DNA of 64,000 nucleotides from NCBI RefSeq assembly GCF_023698535.1, contig NZ_JALJCL010000003.1, positions 124,001 through 188,000 of the forward strand, read 5' to 3'. Of this stretch, positions 48,001-54,547 are shown one piece after another. The notes under the pieces were generated by a model. It had not been told where the DNA came from. It ran no database searches and saw only the letters and a list, made by a program, of their open reading frames with translations. Position 1 is the first letter of the stretch. Each line of letters begins with the position of its first letter. This DNA is from Halorientalis regularis. GTDB taxonomy: Archaea > Halobacteriota > Halobacteria > Halobacteriales > Haloarculaceae. A program made the position numbers and the translations under genes.

Positions 48001-48972
48001 ACCGCGGCCACCCCGGAACCGGCCTGGCAGGCCGCCCGGACCGACTCCCCCGTCATCGTCGAGAACGTCGTCGACGACCTCCAGCGGAAAGGGTGGCGCA
48101 AGCCCGCACTGGCGAACGACTTCCACTCGGCCGTGGCCGTCCCCCTCGTCTTCGACGAATACTCCTACGGCGTCCTCGCCGTCTACGCCACCGAACCCGG
48201 CGCGTTCGGCGACCTCGAACGGTCCGTGTTCGCCGAACTCGGCGAGTCCGTCGCCAACTCGATCACGGCCGCCAAGACCCGCCAGGCGCTCCACGCCGAG
48301 ACCCTGCTGGAACTCGAACTCCGGTTCGAGGACGCCGACGACCTGCTGGCCCGCATCGCCCGCGAGGCCGACAGCCGCGTCGAGTACGAGGGACTGGCCA
48401 CCGGCTCCGACGACGACGACCGTATCTTCTTCGTCGCGCACGATGCCGACCCCGACGCCGTCCGGGACGTGCTGGACGGCCTCGTCTCCGTGAGCGATAG
48501 CCGGCTGATCAGCGACGCCGACGGCGCCCTGTTCGAGGTGACGACTACCGCCCCGCTCGTCGCCGCGAAACTCGTCAGCCACGGCGGCCGTCCCCAGTCC
48601 ATCACCGCCGACCACACCGGCATGGACGTGGTCGTCGACCTCTCGACCGGCACCGACGTGCGCGAGTTCGTCGAGATGCTCCAGGAGGACCACCCCAGCG
48701 TCGAACTCGTCGCCCGACGCCAGGTCGAGCGCAGTACTCACACCAGACGGGAACTCGTCACGACGCTGTTCGAGACCCTCACCGACCGCCAGCGCGAAGT
48801 GCTGGAGACCGCCTACCTCGCGGGCTTTTTCGAACAGCCCCGCGAGACGACCGGCGAGGAACTCGCCGCGATGCTGGGCGTCTCACAGCCCACCGTCAAC
48901 CGCCACCTCAGACTCGCCCAGCAACGGCTCATGGAACAGCTGTTCGCGACCGACTCGGAAGACAGTCGATAG
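45007..48972 (+). CDS. Bat-like transcriptional regulator with five PAS and two GAF domains
   Basis: A 1321-residue membrane-anchored sensor regulator. Two N-terminal hydrophobic helices (WHWPLAVTLVAVGSVLLAG) precede a HAMP-like segment (RLEDGDYDIDVPTDRDDRVG). Five PAS domains occur at about residues 130-250, 260-380, 380-500, 500-620 and 630-750, each ending in DVTERKERE-type linkers. Two GAF-like domains follow (760-910 and 920-1090), then a bacterioopsin-activator-like domain and the C-terminal HTH_10 (LTDRQREVLETAYLAGFFEQ, MLGVSQPTVNRHLRLAQ). It has no kinase domain, so it probably senses redox, light or small molecules and regulates transcription directly. Its likely targets are the adjacent HalOD1 operon and itself. 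Confidence 0.9.
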   Translation: MRVRVPRRSVGRDRSGRGWHWPLAVTLVAVGSVLLAGTGGALLRALAGIAGGDGVVPVLVVGLAVDRDAGGVIDRLIEQVRRLEDGDYDIDVPTDRDDRVGQLATELDELAATLAAADDTNGSTEGETPAPPRGESRFEAVFEDPRMLVGLLDPDGTHRRSNETAMSYIDADQEAVAGVPFWETPWWAGHEDAQAMIREKVERAATGEYVSYEADLTDAAGERFSREGTIRPVTEDGAVVSLVVSARDVTERKERERELERYRGLVNAMRDSASIYDADGRFEVVNQALANFYRTTPEDLEGTQSHLVEHVRESGDGETDPYRELVDGHRDEIRGEYESTYPEASHAVVEYRMTRLTVDGEFGGIVGVARDVTQRREQERRLRAIVENTSNPIYIKDREGNYQFANEASAAFFGLDRDELVGKTDRDLFDEESAASIREDDREILETGESIVIDRTRRIDGEKAVFLENKYPFRDENGEIVGIIGISRDVTERTEKERELERYREFTDDILDAIDDVFYALDRDGNLTRWNESLPAVTGYDDAAIASMHATDFFTEADRPDIEAAIDEVRETGRAREEVDFLTKDGESIPHEFVATRVQTPDGDPAIAGIGRNVTERKEREEQLRERERVLSTLIDNIPGMVYRCANEPDWPFEFVSEGCRDVTGYDPETIEDGDLIWGEEVVDDDTDEIWTTVQDAVENREPFQLTYRIEDADGERRWLWEQGRGVFDDDGDLRVLEGVIMDVTDRKERELALQSLHDAARDLIGTETENDVADLVLDVATEVVDTPGVGIYLLDSETNTLEPTAFTDTFADLYDGPPAVTVGDADSLVWNTFVTETRTIVEDGEATDGTGLFDDGVRNGVLVPIGDHGVFVALSCDGRLDATTRQLVETLVATTEAALDRLESEAALRERDAELKAQNERLRRQVKITEIIRSVDQSLIGANAREEIERAVCERLVTDDTISFAWIGALDPDEESVTARQWAGEGESYLDAIAADGTAATPEPAWQAARTDSPVIVENVVDDLQRKGWRKPALANDFHSAVAVPLVFDEYSYGVLAVYATEPGAFGDLERSVFAELGESVANSITAAKTRQALHAETLLELELRFEDADDLLARIAREADSRVEYEGLATGSDDDDRIFFVAHDADPDAVRDVLDGLVSVSDSRLISDADGALFEVTTTAPLVAAKLVSHGGRPQSITADHTGMDVVVDLSTGTDVREFVEMLQEDHPSVELVARRQVERSTHTRRELVTTLFETLTDRQREVLETAYLAGFFEQPRETTGEELAAMLGVSQPTVNRHLRLAQQRLMEQLFATDSEDSR

Positions 48973-48988
48973 GTTCGAGACGGCCGGA

Positions 48989-49432
48989 TCAGATCGACTC
49001 GTCGAAGCTACTGCCGATCCGATAGGACGGTTCGTCGTCCTCGTCCTCGTCGCCGTCCAGGTCTTCGAGCTGGATGACCTCCTCGCCCTCCTCGTGGGCG
49101 TCGAGTTCCTGCCGGAGCTTCGTCACGTAGCGTTTGTGTTCCTCCAGCTGTTCGCGGAGGTGTTCGGCTTCCAGTTCAAGCCGCTCGTGTTCGCGCACGA
49201 AGCTCTTTGGCACCTCGACCTTCGGTGGGAAGCTCGTCCCGCTCGTCTCGGTACTGTCGGTCAACTCGTGTTCCGGGACGACCTCGACCTGGCCGTCGTG
49301 GGCAACGAGCAGGTCCACGTAGTCGCGGAAGACGGCCGAGAGCGAGAGATCCCGCTCCTCGGCGATCTCGCGGAGCGTCTCGAATTTCTCCTGGCTCACG
49401 CGAAAGGAGATCGTCTTGTTCTTGTTGCCCAT
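48989..49432 (-). CDS. ribbon-helix-helix (CopG-like) DNA-binding protein with coiled coil
   Basis: A 147-residue protein: the N-terminal 45 residues KTISFRVSQEKFETLREIAE form a ribbon-helix-helix fold, then a coiled coil (ERLELEAEHLREQLEEHKRY) and an acidic tail (EDLDGDEDEDDEPSYRIGSS). It is probably a dimeric transcriptional repressor or chromosomal protein. It is convergent with the Bat-like gene, 16 nt after its stop. Confidence 0.8.
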   Translation of the reverse strand: MGNKNKTISFRVSQEKFETLREIAEERDLSLSAVFRDYVDLLVAHDGQVEVVPEHELTDSTETSGTSFPPKVEVPKSFVREHERLELEAEHLREQLEEHKRYVTKLRQELDAHEEGEEVIQLEDLDGDEDEDDEPSYRIGSSFDESI

Positions 49433-49540
49433 CGTACGCCCAACTCGTCACTACTCCTACTTGAAGGTTTGTCAGACGCTCGCACGTTCGTCGCGGCGGG
49501 TGAAAGAAAGTCGAGCGCGTGACGGCGACCCGACGGCCCG

Positions 49541-50158
49541 TCAGGGCGAGGCTTCGACCTGCTCGTCGTCCGCTTCGAGGCTTTCCAGAGCCTCGGTGAC
49601 GGCCCGGCGGTAGTTCTCGACCGGCAGGTCGTACTCCTCGCGAGCCATCCGGACGTACTCGTCGACGGCCGCGCCGTCTTCCTCGTCGGCCGCGTCGAAG
49701 CGCTGGATGCGGTCGATGGTCCGCTCGGCGGTCTCGACGACCCAGCGGTCGCGGGTGGCCTCGCCGACCGTCGTGATCGACTCCGGCCGGACCGAGACGT
49801 TCACCTCGCCGTCGTCGGTCTCGTAGGTCCGGGGCTTGCCCACGATGGACACGTAGGCCGGCGGCTCCAGCTCCCGGAGCATCGAGGCGGCGTCGGGCTG
49901 GTACTGTCCGGCGTACATGAAGAACGTGTCGCCGTTCGGGTCGACGACCCGTCCCTGCCAGTACTCGCTGTCCTCGCCCACGTCTTCGGTCTCGGTGAGC
50001 GTCCCGACGAGGAAAATCCGGTTGACCCGCTCGCCCGTCGGGAGCAACAGGTAGACCGGCGCGCGTTCGTCGTCCGATTCCTTGAACGTGTAGCTCGCGT
50101 CGTTGAACTCGCGGGCGAACACGCGCCGCGCGACCTCTCGGGATGGGACTGCTGCCAT
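49541..50158 (-). CDS. RPA-associated protein
   Basis: A 205-residue protein that follows rpa with a 1-nt gap. It has an OB-fold-like region (VYLLLPTGERVNRIFLVGTL, DTFFMYAGQYQPDAASMLRE, VSIVGKPRTYETDDGEVNV), typical of the RPA-associated proteins encoded next to RPA in haloarchaea. It probably stabilises RPA or forms a heterocomplex with single-stranded DNA. The ATG at 50158 is used; upstream in-frame sequence overlaps rpa and is not homologous. Known haloarchaeal RPAPs are co-transcribed with RPA3. Confidence 0.85.
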   Translation of the reverse strand: MAAVPSREVARRVFAREFNDASYTFKESDDERAPVYLLLPTGERVNRIFLVGTLTETEDVGEDSEYWQGRVVDPNGDTFFMYAGQYQPDAASMLRELEPPAYVSIVGKPRTYETDDGEVNVSVRPESITTVGEATRDRWVVETAERTIDRIQRFDAADEEDGAAVDEYVRMAREEYDLPVENYRRAVTEALESLEADDEQVEASP

Positions 50159-50159
50159 G

Positions 50160-51092
50160 TTAGATCGACCTCGCTTTGATGAGCGTCTCTTCGGCATCCA
50201 CCGGCCCGTCCAGTTCCTCGACCTCGTCGGCCAGGACGTACCGGCTGAAGGTCGGCCCCGTCACGCGGTAGTACCGACCCAGCGTCTCCTTGCGCATCTT
50301 GTCGGCCACGACCGTCGTGTCCAGCGCGTCCATGGCCATCTCCTTTGCCTCTTCGAGCGTGATCCCCGTGAAGTCCTCCGTGGCCTCCTTGTCGAAGATC
50401 ACCTCGTGCACGTCCTCGCCGTCGTCGAGGACCCCCTTGATCCGGAGGTCGAACTCGCCGTCGGCCTCGCCGTGTTCGGAACACCGGCCGTTCTGGAGGA
50501 CGCGCGTACAGTCCTCCTCGGGACAGCGCTTGATGAGTCCGGAGCCACTCTGGATGTCCACCAGCGCGCCCTCGACGGTCGTGTCGTCGTCGCCCACCTC
50601 GATGTCCTCGTCGGCCGCCTCGATGACCGTCGTCCGGTTGAGCTTGACCGAGAATCGCCCCTGGTACTCGTCGGTCACGACGTTTCGCAGGTGGTAGACC
50701 TCGCCGTCTTCCAGTTCAGGCAGGTCCGATTTCGACCACTTCGTGAACTTGATCGTGCCCGTCTCGTCGCCGAGCAGGCCGACCTGCGCGACCGCGTCGC
50801 TGTTTGGCTCCCACAACTCGACGACCTTCGCGGTCAGGTCGACCCACTCCTCGGCCGCGTCCACGTCGCTGACCTGGACCTGCTCGTTGCCGCCACCGCC
50901 CGACAGTTCCTCGCGGTCCATGCCCGCCTCGTCGAGGTACGTGCTGGTGACGCTCCGGCGCGCCTCGTCGAGTGGCACCTTGTACTCCTCGACGAGCGTC
51001 TCCAGTCGCTCGTGGACGTCGTCGACCGAAATCTCTAGCTGATCGGAAAACTGCTCGTGTATCTCTTCCGCCTGGGTACGCAAATCTGTCAT
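50160..51092 (-). CDS. rpa: replication protein A (single-stranded DNA-binding), RPA3-like
   Basis: A 310-residue RPA: two OB folds (WVDLTAKVVELWEPNSDAVA, GLLGDETGTIKFTKWSKSD; and EVGDDDTTVEGALVDIQSGS) followed by a zinc finger (CPEEDCTRVLQNGRCSEHG, C-x4-C-x7-C-x2-H). It binds ssDNA during replication and repair. ATG 51092 gives MTDLRTQAEEIHEQF. The TATA-like CTTTATG at 51154-51160 predicts a leader of about 39 nt with a strong hairpin just before the start. It precedes the RPA-associated gene. Confidence 0.92.
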   Translation of the reverse strand: MTDLRTQAEEIHEQFSDQLEISVDDVHERLETLVEEYKVPLDEARRSVTSTYLDEAGMDREELSGGGGNEQVQVSDVDAAEEWVDLTAKVVELWEPNSDAVAQVGLLGDETGTIKFTKWSKSDLPELEDGEVYHLRNVVTDEYQGRFSVKLNRTTVIEAADEDIEVGDDDTTVEGALVDIQSGSGLIKRCPEEDCTRVLQNGRCSEHGEADGEFDLRIKGVLDDGEDVHEVIFDKEATEDFTGITLEEAKEMAMDALDTTVVADKMRKETLGRYYRVTGPTFSRYVLADEVEELDGPVDAEETLIKARSI

Positions 51093-51098
51093 TGCTCT

Positions 51099-51132
51099 CA
51101 CTGCCTCCGCGTCGTTTTCAATGGGAGGCAAG
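51099..51132 (-). promoter_or_regulatory. hairpin in the predicted rpa 5' leader
   Basis: CACTGCCTCC and GGAGGCAAGTG pair over about 10 bp with one bulged A around a 15-nt loop. The predicted start of transcription (about 51131) lies at the hairpin's outer end and the rpa ATG 7 nt beyond its inner end, so nearly the whole leader is structured. This suggests post-transcriptional control. Confidence 0.45.
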
Positions 51133-51258
51133 TGAGCGTTGGTCGGCTTCGGTCATAAAGGCTCGCCCCGGCCGGAGTGAAAGTGAAACCAGCAGACTGC
51201 GGCGGGACAGACTGGACTCTCTGCGGCGGTCACAGCCGCCGACACGGGTTCCGAAACC

Positions 51259-51278
51259 CATATATGAACAGTTGCTCA
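51259..51278. promoter_or_regulatory. ArsR operator overlapping TATA box
   Basis: CATATATG (51259-51266) is the TATA-like box, and TGAACA-GT-TGCTCA (51265-51278) is an imperfect inverted repeat of the ArsR half-site class right behind it. ArsR bound there would block TBP/TFB or the start at ATG 51290; arsenite would release it. Confidence 0.6.
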
Positions 51279-51289
51279 GATATGCAGGT

Positions 51290-51682
51290 ATGAGCGAGAC
51301 CGAGCGGATCGAGCGGCTCATCACCGAGGAGTCGGGGGAGTGCTGTGCCGCCGACGTGGAAGAGCGACTGGACACGCTCCGGGAGTATCGGTCGTGGGCC
51401 GACGACGACTACGCGACCGACCTGAACGCGCTGAAGACGCTGGGCAACGACACGCGCTACGAGATCGTGCGGTTGCTGACGGCGGCCGGGCGGGAACTGT
51501 GTGTCTGTGAGGTCGAACCCGTCATCGACGTGAGCGACAGCGCGATCAGCCACGCGCTCTCGGACCTCCGGGACGCGGGCCTCGTGACCCGGCGGAAGGA
51601 CGGTACCTGGCGGTACTACGAGGCGACCGAGCGGGCCGAGGCACTGCTCGCCGCGCTGGACGACACGCGGGGTGGCCAATGA
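51290..51682 (+). CDS. arsR: ArsR-family repressor
   Basis: A 130-residue winged-helix repressor. ELCVCEVEPVIDVSDSAISHALSDLRDAG carries the classical ELCVCxL metal-binding helix (Cys pair for As(III)) and the DNA-recognition helix. The N-terminal ESGECCAADVEERLDTLREY adds a further CC. It should bind the operator at 51265-51278 and be released by arsenite. It overlaps arsC by 4 nt and heads the arsR-arsC-acr3 operon. Confidence 0.92.
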   Translation: MSETERIERLITEESGECCAADVEERLDTLREYRSWADDDYATDLNALKTLGNDTRYEIVRLLTAAGRELCVCEVEPVIDVSDSAISHALSDLRDAGLVTRRKDGTWRYYEATERAEALLAALDDTRGGQ

Positions 51683-52128
51683 CGGTTCGCGTCGCGTTCG
51701 TCTGCGTCCAGAACGCCGGCCGCTCCCAGCTGTCGGCGGCCTTCGCCGAGCGGGAACGCGAGGAGCGCGGACTCGAAGACGACGTGACGATCCTGACCGG
51801 CGGCACCCACCCCGCCGACGCGGTCCACGAGGAAGTCGTGGCGGTCATGGCCGAGGTCGGGTTCGACCTCTCGGGCCGAGAGCCCCGCGAGATCGGCACC
51901 GGGGAACTGAACGCCTGTGATTACGTCGCGACGATGGGCTGTTCGACGCTGGAACTGGATGCGGACGGGCCGGACGTCCGCGACTGGGCACTCGACGATC
52001 CGGACGGACAGGACCCCGAGGAAGTGCGAGCGATCCGCGACGAGATCGAGGGTCGCGTGGGCGACCTCTTCGACGAGATCGAGCGAGCGGTCGAGGAGGA
52101 ACGCACGGCGGAGGTGACGGATGAGTAA
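51679..52128 (+). CDS. arsC: arsenate reductase, LMW-PTP type
   Basis: A 149-residue low-molecular-weight phosphatase-fold arsenate reductase: the P-loop FVCVQNAGRSQLSAAF has CX5R (Cys9, Arg15), and a redox Cys pair lies in NACDYVATMGCS (Cys at about 86 and 94), as in thioredoxin-dependent ArsC. WALDDPDGQDPEEVRA contains the general-acid Asp. It reduces arsenate to arsenite for export by ACR3. Overlaps both neighbours (4 and 8 nt). Confidence 0.93.
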   Translation: MTVRVAFVCVQNAGRSQLSAAFAEREREERGLEDDVTILTGGTHPADAVHEEVVAVMAEVGFDLSGREPREIGTGELNACDYVATMGCSTLELDADGPDVRDWALDDPDGQDPEEVRAIRDEIEGRVGDLFDEIERAVEEERTAEVTDE

Positions 52129-53284
52129 CGCCGCTCACGACCACGGCCCGGACTGTGAGTGTGAGAGCTGTGGCGACCCGCGGTCGATGGACTTCCTCGA
52201 CAAGTACCTCACCGTCTGGATCTTCGGCGCGATGGCCGTCGGCGTCGGCCTCGGGTTCGTCGCGCCCAAAGTAACGAGTCCGATCCAGGAGTTCCACCTC
52301 GTGGAGATCGGACTCGTCGCGATGATGTACCCGCCGCTGGCCAAGGCCGACTACTCGCAGTTGCGCGCGGTGTTCAGCAACTGGCGCGTGCTGAGTCTGA
52401 GCCTCGTCCAGAACTGGCTCATCGGGCCGACGCTGATGTTCGGGCTCGCGGTCGTGTTCTTCAGCGGCCTCGTCCCCGGCCTGCCCGCGCGGCCGGAGTA
52501 CTTCCTCGGGCTGGTGTTCATCGGGATGGCCCGCTGTATCGCGATGGTACTGGTCTGGAACGAACTGGCCGAGGGCTCGACCGAGTACGTCACCGGTCTC
52601 GTCGCGTTCAACAGCCTCTTCCAGATCCTCACGTACGGCGTCTACGTCTGGTTTTTCGGCCTCGTCCTGCCCCCACTGTTGGGCATGGACGCGCTCGTCG
52701 CCGGCATCCAGACCTTCGACGTGACACCGATGCAGGTGTTCGAGGCTATCGTCATCTTCCTCGGCATCCCGTTCGCCGGCGGCTTCCTCACCCGCTACGT
52801 CGGGACCCGGTGGAAGAGCGAGCGGTGGTACGACGAGCAGTTCGTTCCGAAGATCGATCCCCTGACGCTGGTCGCGCTCCTCTTTACCGTGATCGTGATG
52901 TTCGCGACCCAGGGCGAGAACATCGTCGCCGCGCCCGGTGACGTGTTGCTCATCGCCGTGCCGCTGACGATCTACTTCGTCGTGATGTTCCTCGTCAGCT
53001 TCGGCATGGGGAAAGGGATCGGCGCGGACTACTCGACGACGACGGCCATCGGCTTCACGGCCGCCTCGAACAACTTCGAGCTCGCCATCGCCGTCGCGGT
53101 CGCGGTGTTCGGCGTCGGCTCCGGCGTCGCCTTCACGACCGTCGTCGGGCCGCTGATCGAAGTCCCCGTCCTGCTCGCGCTGGTCAACGTCGCGCTGTAC
53201 TTCCAGCGGCGGTTCGACTGGAGCGGGACCGCGCCCGATGGTCGTGACCCGTCGCCCGCCGAAGTAACCACCGAGGACGATTGA
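52121..53284 (+). CDS. acr3: ACR3-type arsenite efflux permease
   Basis: A 387-residue membrane transporter with ten predicted helices. The ACR3 signatures GMARCIAMVLVWNELAEGS (with the substrate-binding Cys) and TAASNNFELAIAVAVAVFGV (with the conserved Glu) are present. It exports arsenite using the proton gradient. The N-terminal 25 residues are unusual: MSNAAHDHGPDCECESCGD contains a CxCxxC metal-binding-like cluster not found in most ACR3 proteins. It ends the ars operon. Confidence 0.93.
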   Translation: MSNAAHDHGPDCECESCGDPRSMDFLDKYLTVWIFGAMAVGVGLGFVAPKVTSPIQEFHLVEIGLVAMMYPPLAKADYSQLRAVFSNWRVLSLSLVQNWLIGPTLMFGLAVVFFSGLVPGLPARPEYFLGLVFIGMARCIAMVLVWNELAEGSTEYVTGLVAFNSLFQILTYGVYVWFFGLVLPPLLGMDALVAGIQTFDVTPMQVFEAIVIFLGIPFAGGFLTRYVGTRWKSERWYDEQFVPKIDPLTLVALLFTVIVMFATQGENIVAAPGDVLLIAVPLTIYFVVMFLVSFGMGKGIGADYSTTTAIGFTAASNNFELAIAVAVAVFGVGSGVAFTTVVGPLIEVPVLLALVNVALYFQRRFDWSGTAPDGRDPSPAEVTTEDD

Positions 53285-53287
53285 CGA

Positions 53288-53312
53288 GGGACGCGAGCGG
53301 AGCGAACGTCCC
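53288..53312. repeat. hairpin with GAGCGGAGCGA loop
   Basis: Stem GGGACG/CGTCCC, inner mismatch, loop GAGCGGAGCGA; third member of the loop family also found at 16260 and 28489. It lies 4 nt after the acr3 stop. Confidence 0.65.
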
Positions 53313-53343
53313 GAACGGGTGAGCGGGGAGGAACGACCCGCGA
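53309..53343. repeat. 35-nt repeat, intergenic copy
   Basis: This stretch matches 55037-55071 at 31 of 35 positions. It contains a CGGGT/ACCCG inverted repeat around GAGCGGGGAGGAACG. The other copy lies inside a protein-coding gene. Confidence 0.7.
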
Positions 53344-53429
53344 GCCGGGCGGTTCGCTCCCCCGAGCAGAACCGTCGGGCGGGCGATGAGAACTCGCCGG
53401 TATTTTGGTCGGCCACACGAACACTCGGT

Positions 53430-54188
53430 ATGGACGTATCGACGGCGCTACCCTGGCGACGCGTCGGGTTGCTCGCGGCGGGACTTGGCCTCACCATCGG
53501 CGGCATCATCCTCGGCGTGGGCGTGCTGTTCGCCCTCATGGCCGTTCTCATCCTGGGTCTCGGACTCGACCTGTCGAGTCAGAGCCTCCTGATCTTGAAC
53601 CTGATCGCCGTCCAGGGCGTGGGCTTCCCCGTCGTCGGCTACGCGTACCTCCGATATCGAGGCCGACACGTGTGGGAATTCGTCCCGACCGCGATCCCGA
53701 GTCTCCGCCAGATCGGCGTGATCGTCGGCGGCTGGCTCGGAGCGCTCGTTCTCGTCAGCATCGCCGGCGTCGTGATCCAGCTCACCGGGACGACGGCCGC
53801 GGAGAACCAGGCCGGGCAGGTCGTCGCCGAGAACCCCGAATTCGTCCCGTTCCTGCTCCCCTTCGTCTTCCTCCTCAACGGCCCCGGCGAGGAGTTCCTC
53901 TTTCGGGGTGTCATCCAGGGCCGGTTCCGCGAGGAGTTCGGCCCTGCGGCCGCCATCGTCCTCGCCACGCTGATGTTCGCACCGATCCACGTCTTCTCCT
54001 TCGTCGGTGCCACTGCACAGGCGGCGCTCGTGACGATCAGCATCCTCACCGTCCCGAGTCTGGTCTTCGGCGCGGTCTACGAGATCACGGACAACTTCAC
54101 CGTCCCGGCGCTGGTTCACGGCCTCTACAACGCGACGCTGTTCGGCAGTATCTATCTGGCCGACACCGTGGCACTGGCAGGCATATGA
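53430..54188 (+). CDS. CPBP-family intramembrane metalloprotease
   Basis: A 252-residue membrane protein with about seven to eight helices. The CPBP/ABI motifs are all present: GPGEEFLFRGVIQGRFREEF (EE...R), ATLMFAPIHVFSF (H) and PALVHGLYNATLFG (H...N). Such enzymes (Rce1-like) cleave or protect membrane peptides; the substrate is unknown. ATG 53430 lies about 27 nt downstream of GTATTTTGG. The upstream open frame passes through the repeat and is not translated. Confidence 0.88.
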   Translation: MDVSTALPWRRVGLLAAGLGLTIGGIILGVGVLFALMAVLILGLGLDLSSQSLLILNLIAVQGVGFPVVGYAYLRYRGRHVWEFVPTAIPSLRQIGVIVGGWLGALVLVSIAGVVIQLTGTTAAENQAGQVVAENPEFVPFLLPFVFLLNGPGEEFLFRGVIQGRFREEFGPAAAIVLATLMFAPIHVFSFVGATAQAALVTISILTVPSLVFGAVYEITDNFTVPALVHGLYNATLFGSIYLADTVALAGI

Positions 54189-54234
54189 CCGGATCGAGCG
54201 CCGTCTCTTAGTAGCCGGCCCTCCAACTGCGGGT

Positions 54235-54516
54235 ATGGACGACGACGGGCGACTCCGACGGTTCGTCGAGAACCTCCGGTCGGCCGGCGACCAGTTCGCC
54301 GAGGCGAAGCGCGCCTACAGCGACGCCAAACGGGCCGCGCTGGCCGACCTCCCGCAGGACGACCGGGGCCGCGCGAAGCTCGTCTGTCGCCGCTACGCCG
54401 AGCGACGCGCCGTCGCGCTCGACGATGCCGGTCGCCCCGCCTGTTTCGACCCCGACCACCGCGACTGTCAGGGCTGTGTCGAGGACGTGCGCGAGGGCGT
54501 CGTCGAGACCTGGTAG
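54235..54516 (+). CDS. small haloarchaeal hypothetical protein
   Basis: A 93-residue protein (MDDDGRLRRFVENLRSAGDQ...) with a basic helical core and a Cys-rich C-terminus PACFDPDHRDCQGCVEDVRE (CxnCxxC), possibly one metal site. Similar proteins are haloarchaeal DUF families of unknown function. A T5 tract follows the stop. Confidence 0.65.
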   Translation: MDDDGRLRRFVENLRSAGDQFAEAKRAYSDAKRAALADLPQDDRGRAKLVCRRYAERRAVALDDAGRPACFDPDHRDCQGCVEDVREGVVETW

Positions 54517-54518
54517 GC

Positions 54519-54523
54519 TTTTT
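54519..54523 (+). terminator. T5 tract after the 54235 gene
   Basis: Five T residues lie 3 nt after the stop and 24 nt before the next start; a simple U-tract terminator. Confidence 0.35.
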
Positions 54524-54547
54524 GCCCCGAGCGGCCGTCGGGTCGGT

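Noticed and set aside
47032-48741. Minus-strand ORF of 569 aa
   Set aside because: Antisense to the Bat-like regulator; no recognisable domains.
51845-53551. Minus-strand ORF of 568 aa
   Set aside because: Antisense to arsC and acr3 with charged low-complexity composition.
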